Assembly (NCBI GenBank): GCA_942490985.1
Contig: CALNYW010000002.1
Span: 377,409-441,408 of the forward strand
Reading direction: 5' to 3'
From: Thiosocius sp942490985
Lineage (GTDB): Bacteria > Pseudomonadota > Gammaproteobacteria > Chromatiales > Chromatiaceae
Length of the DNA stretch: 64,000 nucleotides
Below the pieces are notes generated by a model, which did not search any database, was not told the origin of the DNA, and was given only the letters and a program-made list of their open reading frames with translations. The position numbers were made by a program, and so were the translations under genes. Within the stretch, counting starts at the first letter, position 1. Each line of letters opens with the position of its first letter. Positions 38,167 through 48,515 of the stretch are shown here, one piece after another.

Positions 38167-38197
38167 AAAAGGCCTGGCTTAACGCCAGGCCTTTTTT
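38167..38197 (+). terminator. Rho-independent terminator after the PEP-CTERM gene
   Basis: GGCCTGGC (38171-38178) pairs with GCCAGGCC (38184-38191) around a five-base loop, preceded by AAAA and followed by TTTTTT. Placed 19 bases after the restored stop codon. Confidence 0.9.
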
Positions 38198-38548
38198 GTG
38201 CCCGGGTGTTGTGCGTGGTGCCCCGTTGAGTCATGCAATCGCTTTATCGAATCTGTCCGCTCTATCTTTTGTTGATCCTGCTTTCCCGCTGCGACGGTTC
38301 TGGCGTTGTTCCTGGTTTGGATTTTTGACTGTCAGTTTTGGATAGTCCCTTTTCGCCGGGGGCAGAGTACAGTCGACTTTGTGCGAACCGTGTCGGCGGG
38401 ACGTTCATTGAACGGCACGTCCAGACCCCTTTTCGATCCGAGGACGCCCCGGTTCGACCAGGAAATCCTCCTGCAATCGATCCTTTTTCTGCACACGGGC
38501 AGTGCTCGACCGGTCGACTGCGCTCCGTCGGTGTCGATAGGCGCTCGG

Positions 38549-38720
38549 CTGCAGTATCGCCACCGTACCCTGCAACGACCTCCTGCTCGAGACCGAAGTT
38601 AGTAACAGCGTTGAGATCACGGTACCGTTGTCGGGCACCTTGCTGCTGCGCGGTGCCGGCATTGGTCGAAAGCGTCTGGCGAAAAAAGCGGATGTCGATC
38701 GGTGCTTTGCGGCCCCGTGT
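38549..38720 (+). pseudogene. Relic of a second PEP-CTERM protein
   Basis: A forward frame reads EVSNSVEITVPLSGTLLLRG followed by AGIGRKRLAKKA. This is a worn PEP-CTERM tail (family pattern VPLPGTLLLMGAGLAG, then a basic cluster). The frame is closed upstream by a stop near 38541, and no start or signal peptide can be joined to it. A hairpin terminator follows at 38723. The sequence from 38200 to 38548 contains nothing else I recognise and may be the rest of the dead gene. Confidence 0.55.
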
Positions 38721-38722
38721 AG

Positions 38723-38749
38723 AACGGGCGACGAATGGCGCCCGTTTTT
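38723..38749 (+). terminator. Hairpin terminator
   Basis: AACGGGCG (38723-38730) pairs perfectly with CGCCCGTT (38739-38746), followed by a T run. It lies between the PEP-CTERM relic and the convergent acyltransferase gene. Confidence 0.8.
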
Positions 38750-38769
38750 CTTCGACGTTCTCCGAAATC

Positions 38770-39435
38770 TCAATCGCCGTCGGACAGTAGTCGCCGTGCC
38801 GGTATACCTCCCCAGACCTCACCCGCGGGGATCACGGTACCCTTTCTTACGACCGCGCCTACCGAAACCGTCGCCCCATTCCCAATCACGACACCGGGCA
38901 TGATCGCTGCATTGGCGCCGATGGTGACGTCGCTGCCGATCCGGATCCGTCTCAGGCCGAATCGTCCACCTTCCATCACATGAGCGAACAACACCGCTTC
39001 ATGGCCAATCAGGCAGTTGCTGCCAATCTCCGTCATCGCCGGGTCCAGAAACGTCCCTCCGTAGGTGTTTTCACCAAGCTTTGCACCAAGCGCGACATAG
39101 ACCAGCCGCATCAGCGGAACCGGCAGGAAGTGAGTTTTGATCAGCGAGAAGAAGATCACGACATGAAACAGATTGTGTAGCTGAGCGATGAATTCGGCCT
39201 TCGAGCCACACTCGAAATCGCCTTCCCGCAGTGGAAAGAAACGGATCATCACGCGGTAGACCAGGATGGCAAACAGGTAGTAAAGCATCAATGCACTCGC
39301 TACCAGGATCACGCCGCGGAAATCTCCCAGCGGCAGGGTGTCGATAACAAACACCGTCGTCACGAGGCTGAGGATGCTGATCAGCCCAAACATGAGGATG
39401 AAGGTGGCAATCTGAGGGGTGCTGATTTTTCGCAT
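38770..39435 (-). CDS. Membrane-associated hexapeptide (LbH) acyltransferase
   Basis: 221 residues. Two or three hydrophobic helices (about 8-30 and 40-65) precede a left-handed beta-helix domain (about 115-221). Its hexapeptide rungs include IGSNCLIGHEAVLF, IGSDVTIGANAAIMPGVVIG and NGATVSVGAVVRKGTVIPAG. It would transfer acetyl or another acyl group to a sugar or polyketide-like acceptor at the membrane. It is last in the leftward operon, 167 bases after the glycosyltransferase, and is intact. Confidence 0.8.
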   Translation of the reverse strand: MRKISTPQIATFILMFGLISILSLVTTVFVIDTLPLGDFRGVILVASALMLYYLFAILVYRVMIRFFPLREGDFECGSKAEFIAQLHNLFHVVIFFSLIKTHFLPVPLMRLVYVALGAKLGENTYGGTFLDPAMTEIGSNCLIGHEAVLFAHVMEGGRFGLRRIRIGSDVTIGANAAIMPGVVIGNGATVSVGAVVRKGTVIPAGEVWGGIPARRLLSDGD

Positions 39436-39602
39436 GGTTCTGTCGACCTCGCCGGAGGTTTCGTGGGAATGGTTGGAGGTTTCGAGCGACGGTATGCGAT
39501 CGACAAGATGCAGCCAGTCAATGGGGTTTCGTTTCTCTGGGCAGCATGGCGATCAAGCCGAGGGATCGGCGGCGACTTCCGATACAATTGGGTGCCCGTG
39601 CG

Positions 39603-40819
39603 CTATTCGCCGACATCGCTGACCAACGCAGTCAACTGTGCGCTGAAGGCTCTCGGGGCGTCAATCTCGTGGAGCGAATCAGCCAGTTGCTTCGCGTGTA
39701 CATCAAACGATGGCTCTTTCAACAGATCCATGATCGCCTGCGCCAGCTTTTCTGGATTCGGGTCGTCGGCGCGAAGGAGCCGACCGGCTCCCGCCCTCTC
39801 AATGTAGGACATCGTTAGAAACTGGTCCAGGTTCGAAGCGAGTCCCAACACCAGCGTACCGATCCCCAGGGCCTGGTAGGCGGTGGCGCTTCCGCCGCTA
39901 CAGATCACGAGCGAAGCGCGCTGGGCCGCGGCGGTACCAGGCAAATAGTCGGCATACCAGATACCCTCTCCGGGAGAGGGGAGATCAACGCGTCCTGCCG
40001 TCGCGATCATTGCCTGTACCGGCAGTTTCGCCAGGATCTTCCGGAGCACGGGCAGGAGTCCGGTCTGGCCCGACGAACCCAGCGTCACGTAGACCAAAGG
40101 TTGGTCGTCGGCCGGCGCCGCCCACCAGTCGGGCCGGGTCGTGTCCGGTTCCCACAGGATAGGCCCGATGAAGCGGTGATGAGGTGGCAGCCCGCTGGTC
40201 GGGATCAGCGAGTGTGGGTCGGCGTAGAGCGCCAGCTCGGCTTCGGTGTAAACGTGCCTCAGCCCGTCGTAGGGTGCAAGGCCGTAGCGCTTGCGCAGCC
40301 GGTTCATCGGGCAGGCGTGTAGCGCAAAGGCAATTGGGCGAGCGAGATCGAACAGATATTGGCCCATTTTCGGTCCAAGCGCGCCTGTGAGAGGGATCTC
40401 AGGCACCGGTACCCGACGGTCGGTGACATAAGGGCTCCAGTGAGTATTGCAGATGTTCACGTAGGGTAAGCCTGCCGTCGGCGCGCTGACTGCGAGTGAC
40501 AACGGAAATCGCCTACTACGACGTCCGGCTGGAACCGCTCTATCAGCTGCAGGTCTTCGGCGACATAGCGTTCCAGGTCAGCCTCAGAATAGAGCGGCCG
40601 GCCCGAGGCCAGGCGTTGCAAAAACGTCGCGCCCGGAATCGACGTCAACGGCAGGCAGTTAAGCGAGGGGTCGGCGAGGATGCGTTCGCTGCCAGGTGCG
40701 CAGGCGAAACCTATCGTGTAACGGTCACGGTCCAGTCCGCTGGCCAACACATACGGGCGGCTGACGTGCGCGAGCGTAACCGCCTCGGCAAAGAACAAGA
40801 TGCGCTTGCGCTCAGGCAT
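39603..40819 (-). pseudogene. Glycosyltransferase (UGT/MGT type), single frameshift
   Basis: The first part (40819 to about 40495) reads MPERKRILFFAEAVTLAHVS and ends at QPDVVVGDFR; the second (to 39603) continues LSLAVSAPTAGLPYVNICN. One missing T near 40500 separates them. The GT-B C-terminal half is typical of UDP-glycosyltransferases: VYVTLGSSGQ, ICSGGSATAYQALGIGTLVL and NLDQFLTMSYIERAGAG. Restored length is about 405 residues. It would add a sugar to a small or lipid acceptor. It lies 30 bases after the epimerase gene in the same operon. Confidence 0.8.
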
Positions 40820-40849
40820 CGGCTGTCGAGGGTTTGTCGTGCCTTCGCA

Positions 40850-41982
40850 TCATTTGGCTCGACCGAACAGGCCATGTTTTGAAAGTTCTTCTACGGTTTT
40901 TTGGTACCGGTCTTCCGACATTTGGCCCGCGGCCCATCGAACGAACTCTTCGAGCCCTTCGGCGAGCCCGACTTGTGGTCGGTAGCCGAGTACCTGCTCA
41001 GAGGTGGTTAGGTCTGCATAGCAGGAGAAAATATCACCGACACGGTACTCGCCGCGGTCTTCTAGGAATGGTTCCCGTCCGCAGGCTCGCCCGAGCGCGA
41101 TCGCGAGGTCCCCTATCGTGTCGTTCGCGCCAGCCCCGATGTTGAAGCAGGCACCGGCCGGCGCATCCGTGTCCATTGCGAGACAGTTCGCACGCGCCAC
41201 ATCCTCGACATTGACAAAGTCACGCTCAGGTAGGCCGCCTTCATAGAGCGAAATCGGATTCCCGGCCTTGATGCGGTTGTAGAAAACAGAGATCACCCCT
41301 GAATATGGATTTAGCAATGTCTGCCGTGATCCATAGAAGTTGAAGTAGCGCAGGTTTACGGTTGGCAGGCCGAAGGCATCTGCGGCCAGTTGGCAAAGGT
41401 CCTCCTGTTGGGCCTTGGTCTGCGCATAGACCGACGTTGGCCGGCGTTCGCGTGATTCGGGAGTAGGCAGCGTCCGCATTGCGGTGCCGCAGTGCGGGCA
41501 TTCAAGTCCGAAGCGGCCTTGTTCGAGTTGCGCGCGGGCACGTACCGCCGGCGTGATCGGGCCGTGTGTCGGGCATTCTGCAGACCCCTCGCCATAGACC
41601 GCCCGCGACGACGCCAGAACCAGTCGGTGCAGCGGATGTTGGGTCTTCAGTAACGTCTCGACGAGCACCGCGGTGCCGCGGGTGTTGGTGTCGACGTAGG
41701 ATCCGAGCTCGTGCATACGCTGGCCGACGCCGGTCTGGCTGCAAAGTGGAAAACAACGTCGATGCTGTCGAGTGCCTCAGCGACATCGGCCGGGCTGCGG
41801 ACGTCCCCGCGGATGCATTCGATGCGTGGATCCAGGTATTTCGGAAACCCATCGGTGCCGCCGTGAATTTGCGGATCGAGGATGTCCAGGATGCGCACCA
41901 GGTTGCCCATCTCGAGCAGCCGATCGGCCGTGTGCGAACCTGATGAAGCCGTGGCGCCGCCGGTGATGAGTACGTGGTGCAT
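40850..41982 (-). pseudogene. NAD-dependent sugar epimerase/dehydratase, frameshifted
   Basis: Start MHHVLITGGATASSGSHTAD at 41982. The Rossmann loop should read GGAGFIGSH; three inserted bases have turned it into GGATASSGSH, so cofactor binding is probably lost if real. A missing base near 41740 separates DVVFHFAA from QTGVGQRMHELGSYVDTNTR. The catalytic YxxxK is SVYAQTKAQQE, preceded by SSRAVYGEG. A Cys pair (CPTHG and CPHCG) in an insertion resembles zinc-binding dTDP-L-rhamnose 4-epimerase-like enzymes. Restored length is about 377 residues. Confidence 0.8.
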
Positions 41983-42024
41983 AGTGAACCCTCTGTCTTG
42001 TCCGCTTTGGTGGATGGGCACGCC

Positions 42025-45000
42025 CTACATTGCGTGTTCGGTACTCAGCGACTGAGCCGCGCCGCCTGCGCTTCGTTCGACCTGGTCACAGGCGCGCCGC
42101 AGGATGGTCAGCTGCGGGTTCTCTGGGTCCGTCCTGTTTACTCGATCGAGATAGCGTCGGGCGCGCCGAATGTAACCGATGTCCCAGCCTTCACGCTGCA
42201 TGTAGGCGATCAGCGCATGTGCGCCCAAAAGGTCACCGGTCGTATCACGGTCTCCTGTCCTGCGGCGAGGTCGAAGAGGCGGATTGCCTCCAGGTAGTCC
42301 GGTTCGCGCAGTGCTTGCAAGCCCTGCTTGATCAAATCGAATGTTTCCGGGTCATCGGCAAAGGCCTTGGCCGGTACGACGAACCGGTTTGCAGGTCGCA
42401 GGCCTAAAGCCGCCAGTTGGCCTTGTAGGCCGATGGCGAGCATCGGCTGCGGCAGCTGTTCGAGAACGGACTTGACTCTCGGTGTGAAGTTGGCGGCCAG
42501 CAACGGAATGAGCCCCAGTGTCAGCGCGGTCGAGAAGGCCAGACCCCAGAAGATCGCCGTTGCGACGGGGCCCCACATCAGGCTCTCTCCGCCAAGACCC
42601 ACCGCAAGCGAGAACAGCCCGGCCATTGTCGTGACAGTGGTGATGATGACTGGGACCACACGGCGGCGCGCGGCCAATACTACTGCCTGCGTTGGCGTCC
42701 AGCCGCGCGCCAAGCGGGCATTCGCGGCGGAAATGAGCACGATCGCATCGTTAACAGCGATTCCAGCAAGCGCCACGATGCCATACAGGGTGTACATGCT
42801 GAGCGGATTGTCACGATCAACAGACCGAAAATCACGCCGGTGAATGCCAGGGGCACGCTGACGAGCACGAACAGCGGCTGAACGTAGCTCTTGAACTGGG
42901 TGCCAAGGATCAAATAGATGATGCCGACGCCAATCGCGAACAGTACCACCAGCGACTCGACGCTTTCCTGGATCTCATCGAGTTCGCCGGAGAAATCGAG
43001 ATCGATGTCTGGAAAATCACCAGCGTGGTCGCGCCAGACATTCTTCAGATAACGGTTGACGGCCGGTGTGTCCATGATGGCCTTGTCGAGGTCTGCTTCA
43101 ACCGTGATCGCACGACGCAGATTATAGTGTTTGATGTTCTCAACGGTAGGCACTGTGCGAGCATGGACGAGTTGGGCCAGTGCGATCTCCCTCCCATCGT
43201 TCATGCTGATCGTGTTCTTTAGCAGTTTGTCGATGGCCTGCAGTTCGCGTTGGGAAGAGCGTACCCGCACCTCGATTTTATCGCCCAGGAAGTGAGTGTC
43301 GGCGGCGACTTCGCCGTCACTAAAAAGTCGCAGGGCCCGGATGACGCTGGTAGGCGACACGCCGCTGCGCACGATGGCGTCACCGTTGAGGCGCAGGCGC
43401 AGCTCCATACCGCCACGCGTGTCGTCGACGCTGATGTCGTTTACGGCGTCAACACCTGACAGTAACTTGACTACATGGTCTGCCGCTGCCCGGATGGCCG
43501 TTGGGTCATCGCCGCGAACCTTGACGCTGACCGGTTTGGATGTTGGCCGGGCCCCCGGACGTCGTCGGAGGAAGGTGATATTCTCGGCACCGGGAACGTC
43601 TAGCACGACGCGGCGCAGGCTATCGACCACGGGTCGTCGACCGAAGGTCTGTGTCGTGTCGTGCGTCCAAGTTGACAGAAGACTTGACCAGTATCGGTCG
43701 CCGAAAAGCGGTTCTGTTTCGGAGAACTTGTTGGCCGGCGCAGGCTGCAATGTCGCCGACACGCCGCTGGATTCAGGGTGTTCCATCTCCTCAACCTTCA
43801 GTGGTAGGTTGCATGGTCTTGTTCAATCGGTACCGGCCGTAGCATCTCCACGTTGACATAGTGCAACCGCGAAGGTCCGTAGCGAAGAATCCGATTCGTA
43901 CCAAGCCCAGTCGATACGAATCGCAAACGCGACGGCACGCGGAACACATCAGGGCATCAGACGCAGAGTGCCGACGTCGGCAATGAAATGGTGCGGCGCA
44001 GTGCGGCGATTAGGATCACGTGTAGTGCCGCCGTATCGACGTGGTAAGCCGGTTTCTCAGTCGTTGGGTTCGGGACTCCGTCTCCAGATCGATATTCGAA
44101 GCGGCGACATGAGCCGGAAGAATCCAGAAGGCCTCGATCAGGCTGATCAGCAGTGCGACGGTGACAACTAGCGGCACAACGAACATGAACTTTCCCAGCA
44201 CACCGGGCATCAGCATCAACGGGAGGAATGCGGCGATGGTTGTGAGTACAGCGGTGGCCACCGGAGCGGCCACCTCGCGCAGCCCTTCGACGGCAGCATC
44301 CAGAGCACGGAGTCCTGCACGGACCTTGTGTTGAATTGTCTCGACCACCACGACGGCATCATCGACCAGCATGCCAAGGCTGATCACGATGCCTAGCAGT
44401 ACAACCACATTAAGCGATTGGCCAATGCTTTCTAGAAACCAGAATGTTCCGAACAAGACGAACGGTATGCCGAGACTGGTGAATAATGCGATTTTCAGAC
44501 CAAGAAACAACCAGGTGACGAGGAGGACGAGCGCGAGGCCGATTAGCGCGTTGCGCTCCATGATGTCGAGGCTACTCTTGATCACACTGGTGCGATCATC
44601 GAGCAGAGAAAGTTGGATCCCTTTATCGGCGACCAAGGCGTTCTTGCTTTCGATGTACTGTTTGATCTGTTCGACCAGTTCCAGCGTGTCGGCCGACGCC
44701 TCTTTGGCGACGGGGGGTCATCGCGGCTGGCTGGATTGATAGCCGGACGAGTTCAACGGGCATCGGCCCGGCCGCGGACGACGTCCGCGACTGTGCTCAG
44801 CGGTACCTCGCCCTGCTCGGTAAGTATCGGGATGGCGCTGAGGTACTGGGGATCGTTGGCAGTGCCTTCGACGCGCACCTGCCAACTGCTGTCTCCGATC
44901 ACCAGGTTTCCAGCTGCAAGGTCGCGGAAATAAGACGACACCGTATCGGCAAGGTTGGTCGGTGGGACACGCAGGCCGACGAGTTTCGAGGGATGGAATA

Positions 45001-45556
45001 GCACCTGCAGTTCCGGGTCGTGCTTACCGAGCGCTTTCGCCCGCCAGACGCCGGGCATACGGTCAAGGTCTTCGGTGGCTCGTTCGGCTTGTATGCGCAG
45101 GGTTTCGTCATCGGCGAGACCGCTGACGACCACTAGGGCGGTCGGGAAGGCGTTGCCGGTATTGATCTCAACGATGTCAGGCTGTTCCGCCTCATCCGGT
45201 AGTTCGCCAAGCTTGTTTTGTACCTCGCGGCGTACGTCGGCGAGGCGACTGCGGAAGGTCTCATCGTCGATTTCATCAAAACGCACAAGAATGCTGGACG
45301 CATCCTGCAAGCTGTTGCTCGAGATAAAACGAATATCGGCCACTTTCTCCAGCGCCTCTTCGAGTGGCTCGGTAACGCGCTTCTCGACATCCGACGCCGA
45401 GGCACCTGGAAGCGTGGTGGTGATGTTGACCCAGTTGAGATCAATGCTTGGGTCCTGTTCCCGTGGCATCTCGATGTAGGCGATGAGACCCATCACGACA
45501 ACGAGCAGAAAAGCCAAGTTGGCAAGTGCATGGTTTTGAAGAAGGCGCTTCAACAT
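42025..45556 (-). pseudogene. RND-family efflux transporter, several frameshifts
   Basis: The N-terminus MLKRLLQNHALANLAFLLVV and EMPREQDPSIDLNWVNITTT with PGASASDVEKRVTEPLEEAL are standard RND inner-membrane pump features. Further open pieces at 44016-44636 (TM4-6, VSLGMLVDDAVVVVETIQH type), 42680-43786 (second periplasmic loop) and 42210-42797 (last TM block, VALAGIAVNDAIVLIS) complete an AcrB-like protein. A C-terminal extension of about 100 residues (DDPETFDLIKQGLQALREPD onward to 42025) resembles TPR and is unusual. At least four frameshifts are needed, and 43787-44015 is poorly readable. It would export the operon's product with the adaptor encoded upstream. Confidence 0.82.
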
Positions 45557-45571
45557 AATGGCGTGAAGCGA

Positions 45572-46650
45572 TCAGTCGACTAGCCGGACCGGATCGCCGT
45601 CCTGAAGACTGTGTCGTCCCTCGAGAACTATCGGTGAGGTGCTATCCAGCGAGACCTTGGCAAATCGTCCTTCGCGGGCACCTTCGATTTGCCACGAAAC
45701 GCGCGATTCCGTTATCTTCAAGAAATACGCCTAGTCGACCATCGCGGTTAACAAGGAGGCTAGGCGGGATATGCGTAGTCGAGTCCGACCATATCAACCT
45801 TCCTACAGCACCGGGCGCCACCTTCTTGTCAACCAGATCGAATCGCGCCTCGACACTTCTGATCTCGGTGTCCACGATTGGTAGCAGATTTTCGTAGACG
45901 CAAAGGGTAAGTCGCCTTGGGAGTGACGAACTGGACTTCGGTCCCGTACTTGAGACTCTCAAGGTCCGATTCCTGGATATTGGCCTGTACCTCGATGTTG
46001 TCGCTGTCGAGTAACCGGACCAGCTGTGTGCCCGGTGTTGCCAGTTCACCGATGCTGGCCAACCGACCGATCACGACCCCGTCGAACGGCGCACGAACCT
46101 CGCATTTTTCGGTCCTTAGGTCGGCTTTGCGAAGCGCCGCCGAAAGGCGTTCCACCTCGGCCGTGCCCGCTGACTGATTGGCCCTGCGTTCATCTAAACG
46201 ATCTTTGGATATCGACTTCGCTTTTGACAGCGCCTGTGCACTCGCCATTTGGCTTTGGTAGAGACGCAGCTTAGATTCGGCCTGGTCGAGCGCTGCTTTG
46301 GCTATGGCTTGTTCTCTCCTGTAATCATCGCAAGCGATCGTGACCAAAAGGTCACCCGAAGTGACCTGATCGCCAACTTGAACCGGTATCTCCAGAATGA
46401 CACCGCTGATCTCAGCGCTGATCACCGCATCGTTGATGCTGAGCTCCATGGCGGGTGCGGTTGTGTTGGGGGTTGACGGTGACTTCGCGCGAATTTTTAT
46501 CGCCTTGGTCATCACCGGTAAGAGGATCGGACAGCACTGCCGTCCGGATAGAACCAAAGCACGACGATGGCGACCGTAACGGCCGAAGCGAGCCGAAAGC
46601 GTATTTTGCTGAGCGACTTGGCTACACAGAGCATCAGGCATAGTTTTCAT
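45572..46650 (-). pseudogene. RND periplasmic adaptor (membrane-fusion protein), frameshifted
   Basis: The biotinyl-lipoyl-like half AEISGVILEIPVQVGDQVTS, the hairpin EQAIAKAALDQAESKLRLYQ and the return VRAPFDGVVIGRLASIGELA are clear in the frame 45829-46650. The C-terminal barrel continues in other frames (LVDKKVAPGAVGRLIW, then GRHSLQDGDPVRLVD ending at 45572). Near the start an alternative frame gives the membrane anchor LASAVTVAIVVLWFYP. Four or more indels are required. It begins 7 bases after the nitroreductase stop and ends 15 bases before the RND start. Confidence 0.8.
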
Positions 46651-46656
46651 GCTCGA

Positions 46657-47628
46657 TCAGGTCCGCAAGTGGTTTTCTCGTAGACCGCGCCGAAGGCGTT
46701 TCACCCCAACCAATACGCCCCATGAATACCCCACACCTTCCGCTGTCTCGGTTCCCATTACTGTTACCAGTCTGTCGCGTATTGCTGCGGCTTCTTCCAA
46801 AGCGGATTGTGTGGCAGTAAACGGCAGGTTGGTTTCGCTGTAACGTGCAAAGATCATAGGGGTCATTTCCGGTTGGTACTGCAGACCAAGGCCAGTGGCC
46901 TGCAACCACAGGCGTTGCATCGCGCGGCCGCCGGAGATGTAGTCTTCCAATTTTGCTAGAGGCTTGCTGGTTTGCAGGATGAAGTGCGCCCCACACCGGA
47001 AGCCGGGCAGCAGGTCAAGCTGCAAGCGTGGCAACAGCGTTCCGGCGAAGTAGCGATTCAAGAAATCGACGCGCTGCCAGCTTTTCATGGCCCATCGCAT
47101 GAGTTTCAGGCCGAGCGGGTCAAGTCCGACCGCTTTGTCCGGGATGCGGTCCTCGCTTTCGGTGGCATCCCACTCGATGATCCGACGATGGACCTCGTAG
47201 GCCTCGCGAATGGTAAGACGAATCTTGGCGCTGTCGAATAACAATCGAGCCATCTTCCAGCGTTGCGAAGCGCTCTCTACCCAGGTGATCGAATAATCGG
47301 CCCCGACGGATTGGGGCAAGCGCTGGACTTGATCTCGGGAGTCAGCGGCGTGGTCTTCAGCGGGCGGCGCTGTGTGACCCGATGTGGTATCCACTCCACG
47401 AGCGGGTCACGCACCACATCGCTACTTTCGATGAGCTTCACATCAAACTTGGGTGGTGGGTCGGACGTATCTTCTTGCCGGAGATGGGGGGATGGGGAGC
47501 GGGGGGGGATTGCGGGTGTCGCTCCCGTGGTTGGGTGTGGTTGAGGCTCGCTCAGGTCTGTTTTGCGCCGGTTGGCGGGGAGGTTGGCTGGGGTTGCTGG
47601 GTTGTTCGTCAAAGGGTTTCTCGCTCAC
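46657..47628 (-). pseudogene. Nitroreductase-like protein next to ThiF, frameshifted
   Basis: The GTG start at 47628 overlaps the ThiF stop (GTGA). The opening SEKPFDEQPSNPSQPPRQPA is disordered; the frame changes within the Pro-rich segment (a G8 run at about 47501 is a likely site) and again near 47300. The body reads YSITWVESASQRWKMARLLF, then AKIRLTIREAYEVHRRIIEW, FRCGAHFILQT, QRLWLQATGLGLQYQPEMTP and AAIRDRLVTVMG. This is the flavin nitroreductase-like fold found fused or adjacent to ThiF in MoeY/Rv1355c-type proteins. Restored length is about 320 residues. Confidence 0.65.
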
Positions 47629-48515
47629 TTCAGTTTTGCTCTCGCCACTTGTAGCACGAGCTTAAGCAAGGGATTGTTCATACCGCCGGGCCGCCAGGTT
47701 TTCGCCAGCTTGTTGCGATAGGCATCGAAATGCAGGCCCCAGGGCGCGGCGGGTACCTTGCCGCGACCGAGCAGAATCTTCAGCGCCATCGATCCCATCA
47801 CGCCGGCCGCGAGATCGCAGCCCATCGGGGTTGATGGGCCTTTCTGGTGATCGAAATCGGCGCTGCTGGGATCGACCAGGTAATTCATCTGCAGCATCGC
47901 CGGTGACAGGCCGACGAGAAAGCGCAGCAGCTTCTCATGGGTGTCGTGGCCCGCGGTGCGGAAATACTGCTCGAAGGTCATCTGGCCGGGCATGAACGCG
48001 AGGAAGGCGGTGCCCATGCCGAGTGGTGCGGCGGTGATCGCCGGGATGTCTCGTTCAGCACAGGCCGCGAAGACCCTCTCGCGGACATCGATGACGAAAA
48101 AATCCAGCCCGTCGACATAGAGATCGGCGCCGTCGAGGAAGCGGTCGAGGTTTGCCTCGTTGACGCCTTGTTCGAATAACCCGAGTTGGCAATCGGGGTT
48201 GATGGCGGTGGCGAGCTCCGACAACACGTCGATCTTTTCCCGCCCGACCGAGTTCATGTCGGCACCGAGCTGCCGGTTGAAGTTGGCGACGTCGAAAACA
48301 TCAAGATCAGCGATATTGAAGTTCTGGATGCCAAGGCGGGCCAGCGTCAGCAGATGCCGGCCGCCGACACCGCCGAGCCCGGCGATCGCGACGCGCTTGC
48401 CGCGCAGGATCTGCTGCTCGTCGCGCGTGACCCAGCCGATGTTGCGCGAGAAGGCGGTGTCGTAATCGAATGCGACGTTGGGCGTAACGTTGGTGTTGCT
48501 TGCGTCTGCCGTCAT
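47625..48515 (-). CDS. ThiF/MoeB/E1-like adenylyltransferase
   Basis: 296 residues, intact. ThiF fold: nucleotide loop VAIAGLGGVGGRHLLTLARL, the Arg motif FDVANFNRQ, and VDGLDFFVIDVRERVF. I do not see a CxxC zinc site, which argues against MoeB/ThiF proper and for the Rv1355c/MoeY-like group, in which an E1-like domain is paired with a nitroreductase. Such enzymes adenylate a carboxylate (often a C-terminus) to activate it. It overlaps the acyltransferase upstream (ATGA) and the nitroreductase downstream (GTGA), so all three are translated as a unit. Confidence 0.85.
   Translation of the reverse strand: MTADASNTNVTPNVAFDYDTAFSRNIGWVTRDEQQILRGKRVAIAGLGGVGGRHLLTLARLGIQNFNIADLDVFDVANFNRQLGADMNSVGREKIDVLSELATAINPDCQLGLFEQGVNEANLDRFLDGADLYVDGLDFFVIDVRERVFAACAERDIPAITAAPLGMGTAFLAFMPGQMTFEQYFRTAGHDTHEKLLRFLVGLSPAMLQMNYLVDPSSADFDHQKGPSTPMGCDLAAGVMGSMALKILLGRGKVPAAPWGLHFDAYRNKLAKTWRPGGMNNPLLKLVLQVARAKLK

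Noticed and set aside
38262..38822. 186-codon reverse frame
   Set aside because: Contains no family motif and overlaps the PEP-CTERM relic and terminator on the other strand, which are better supported.
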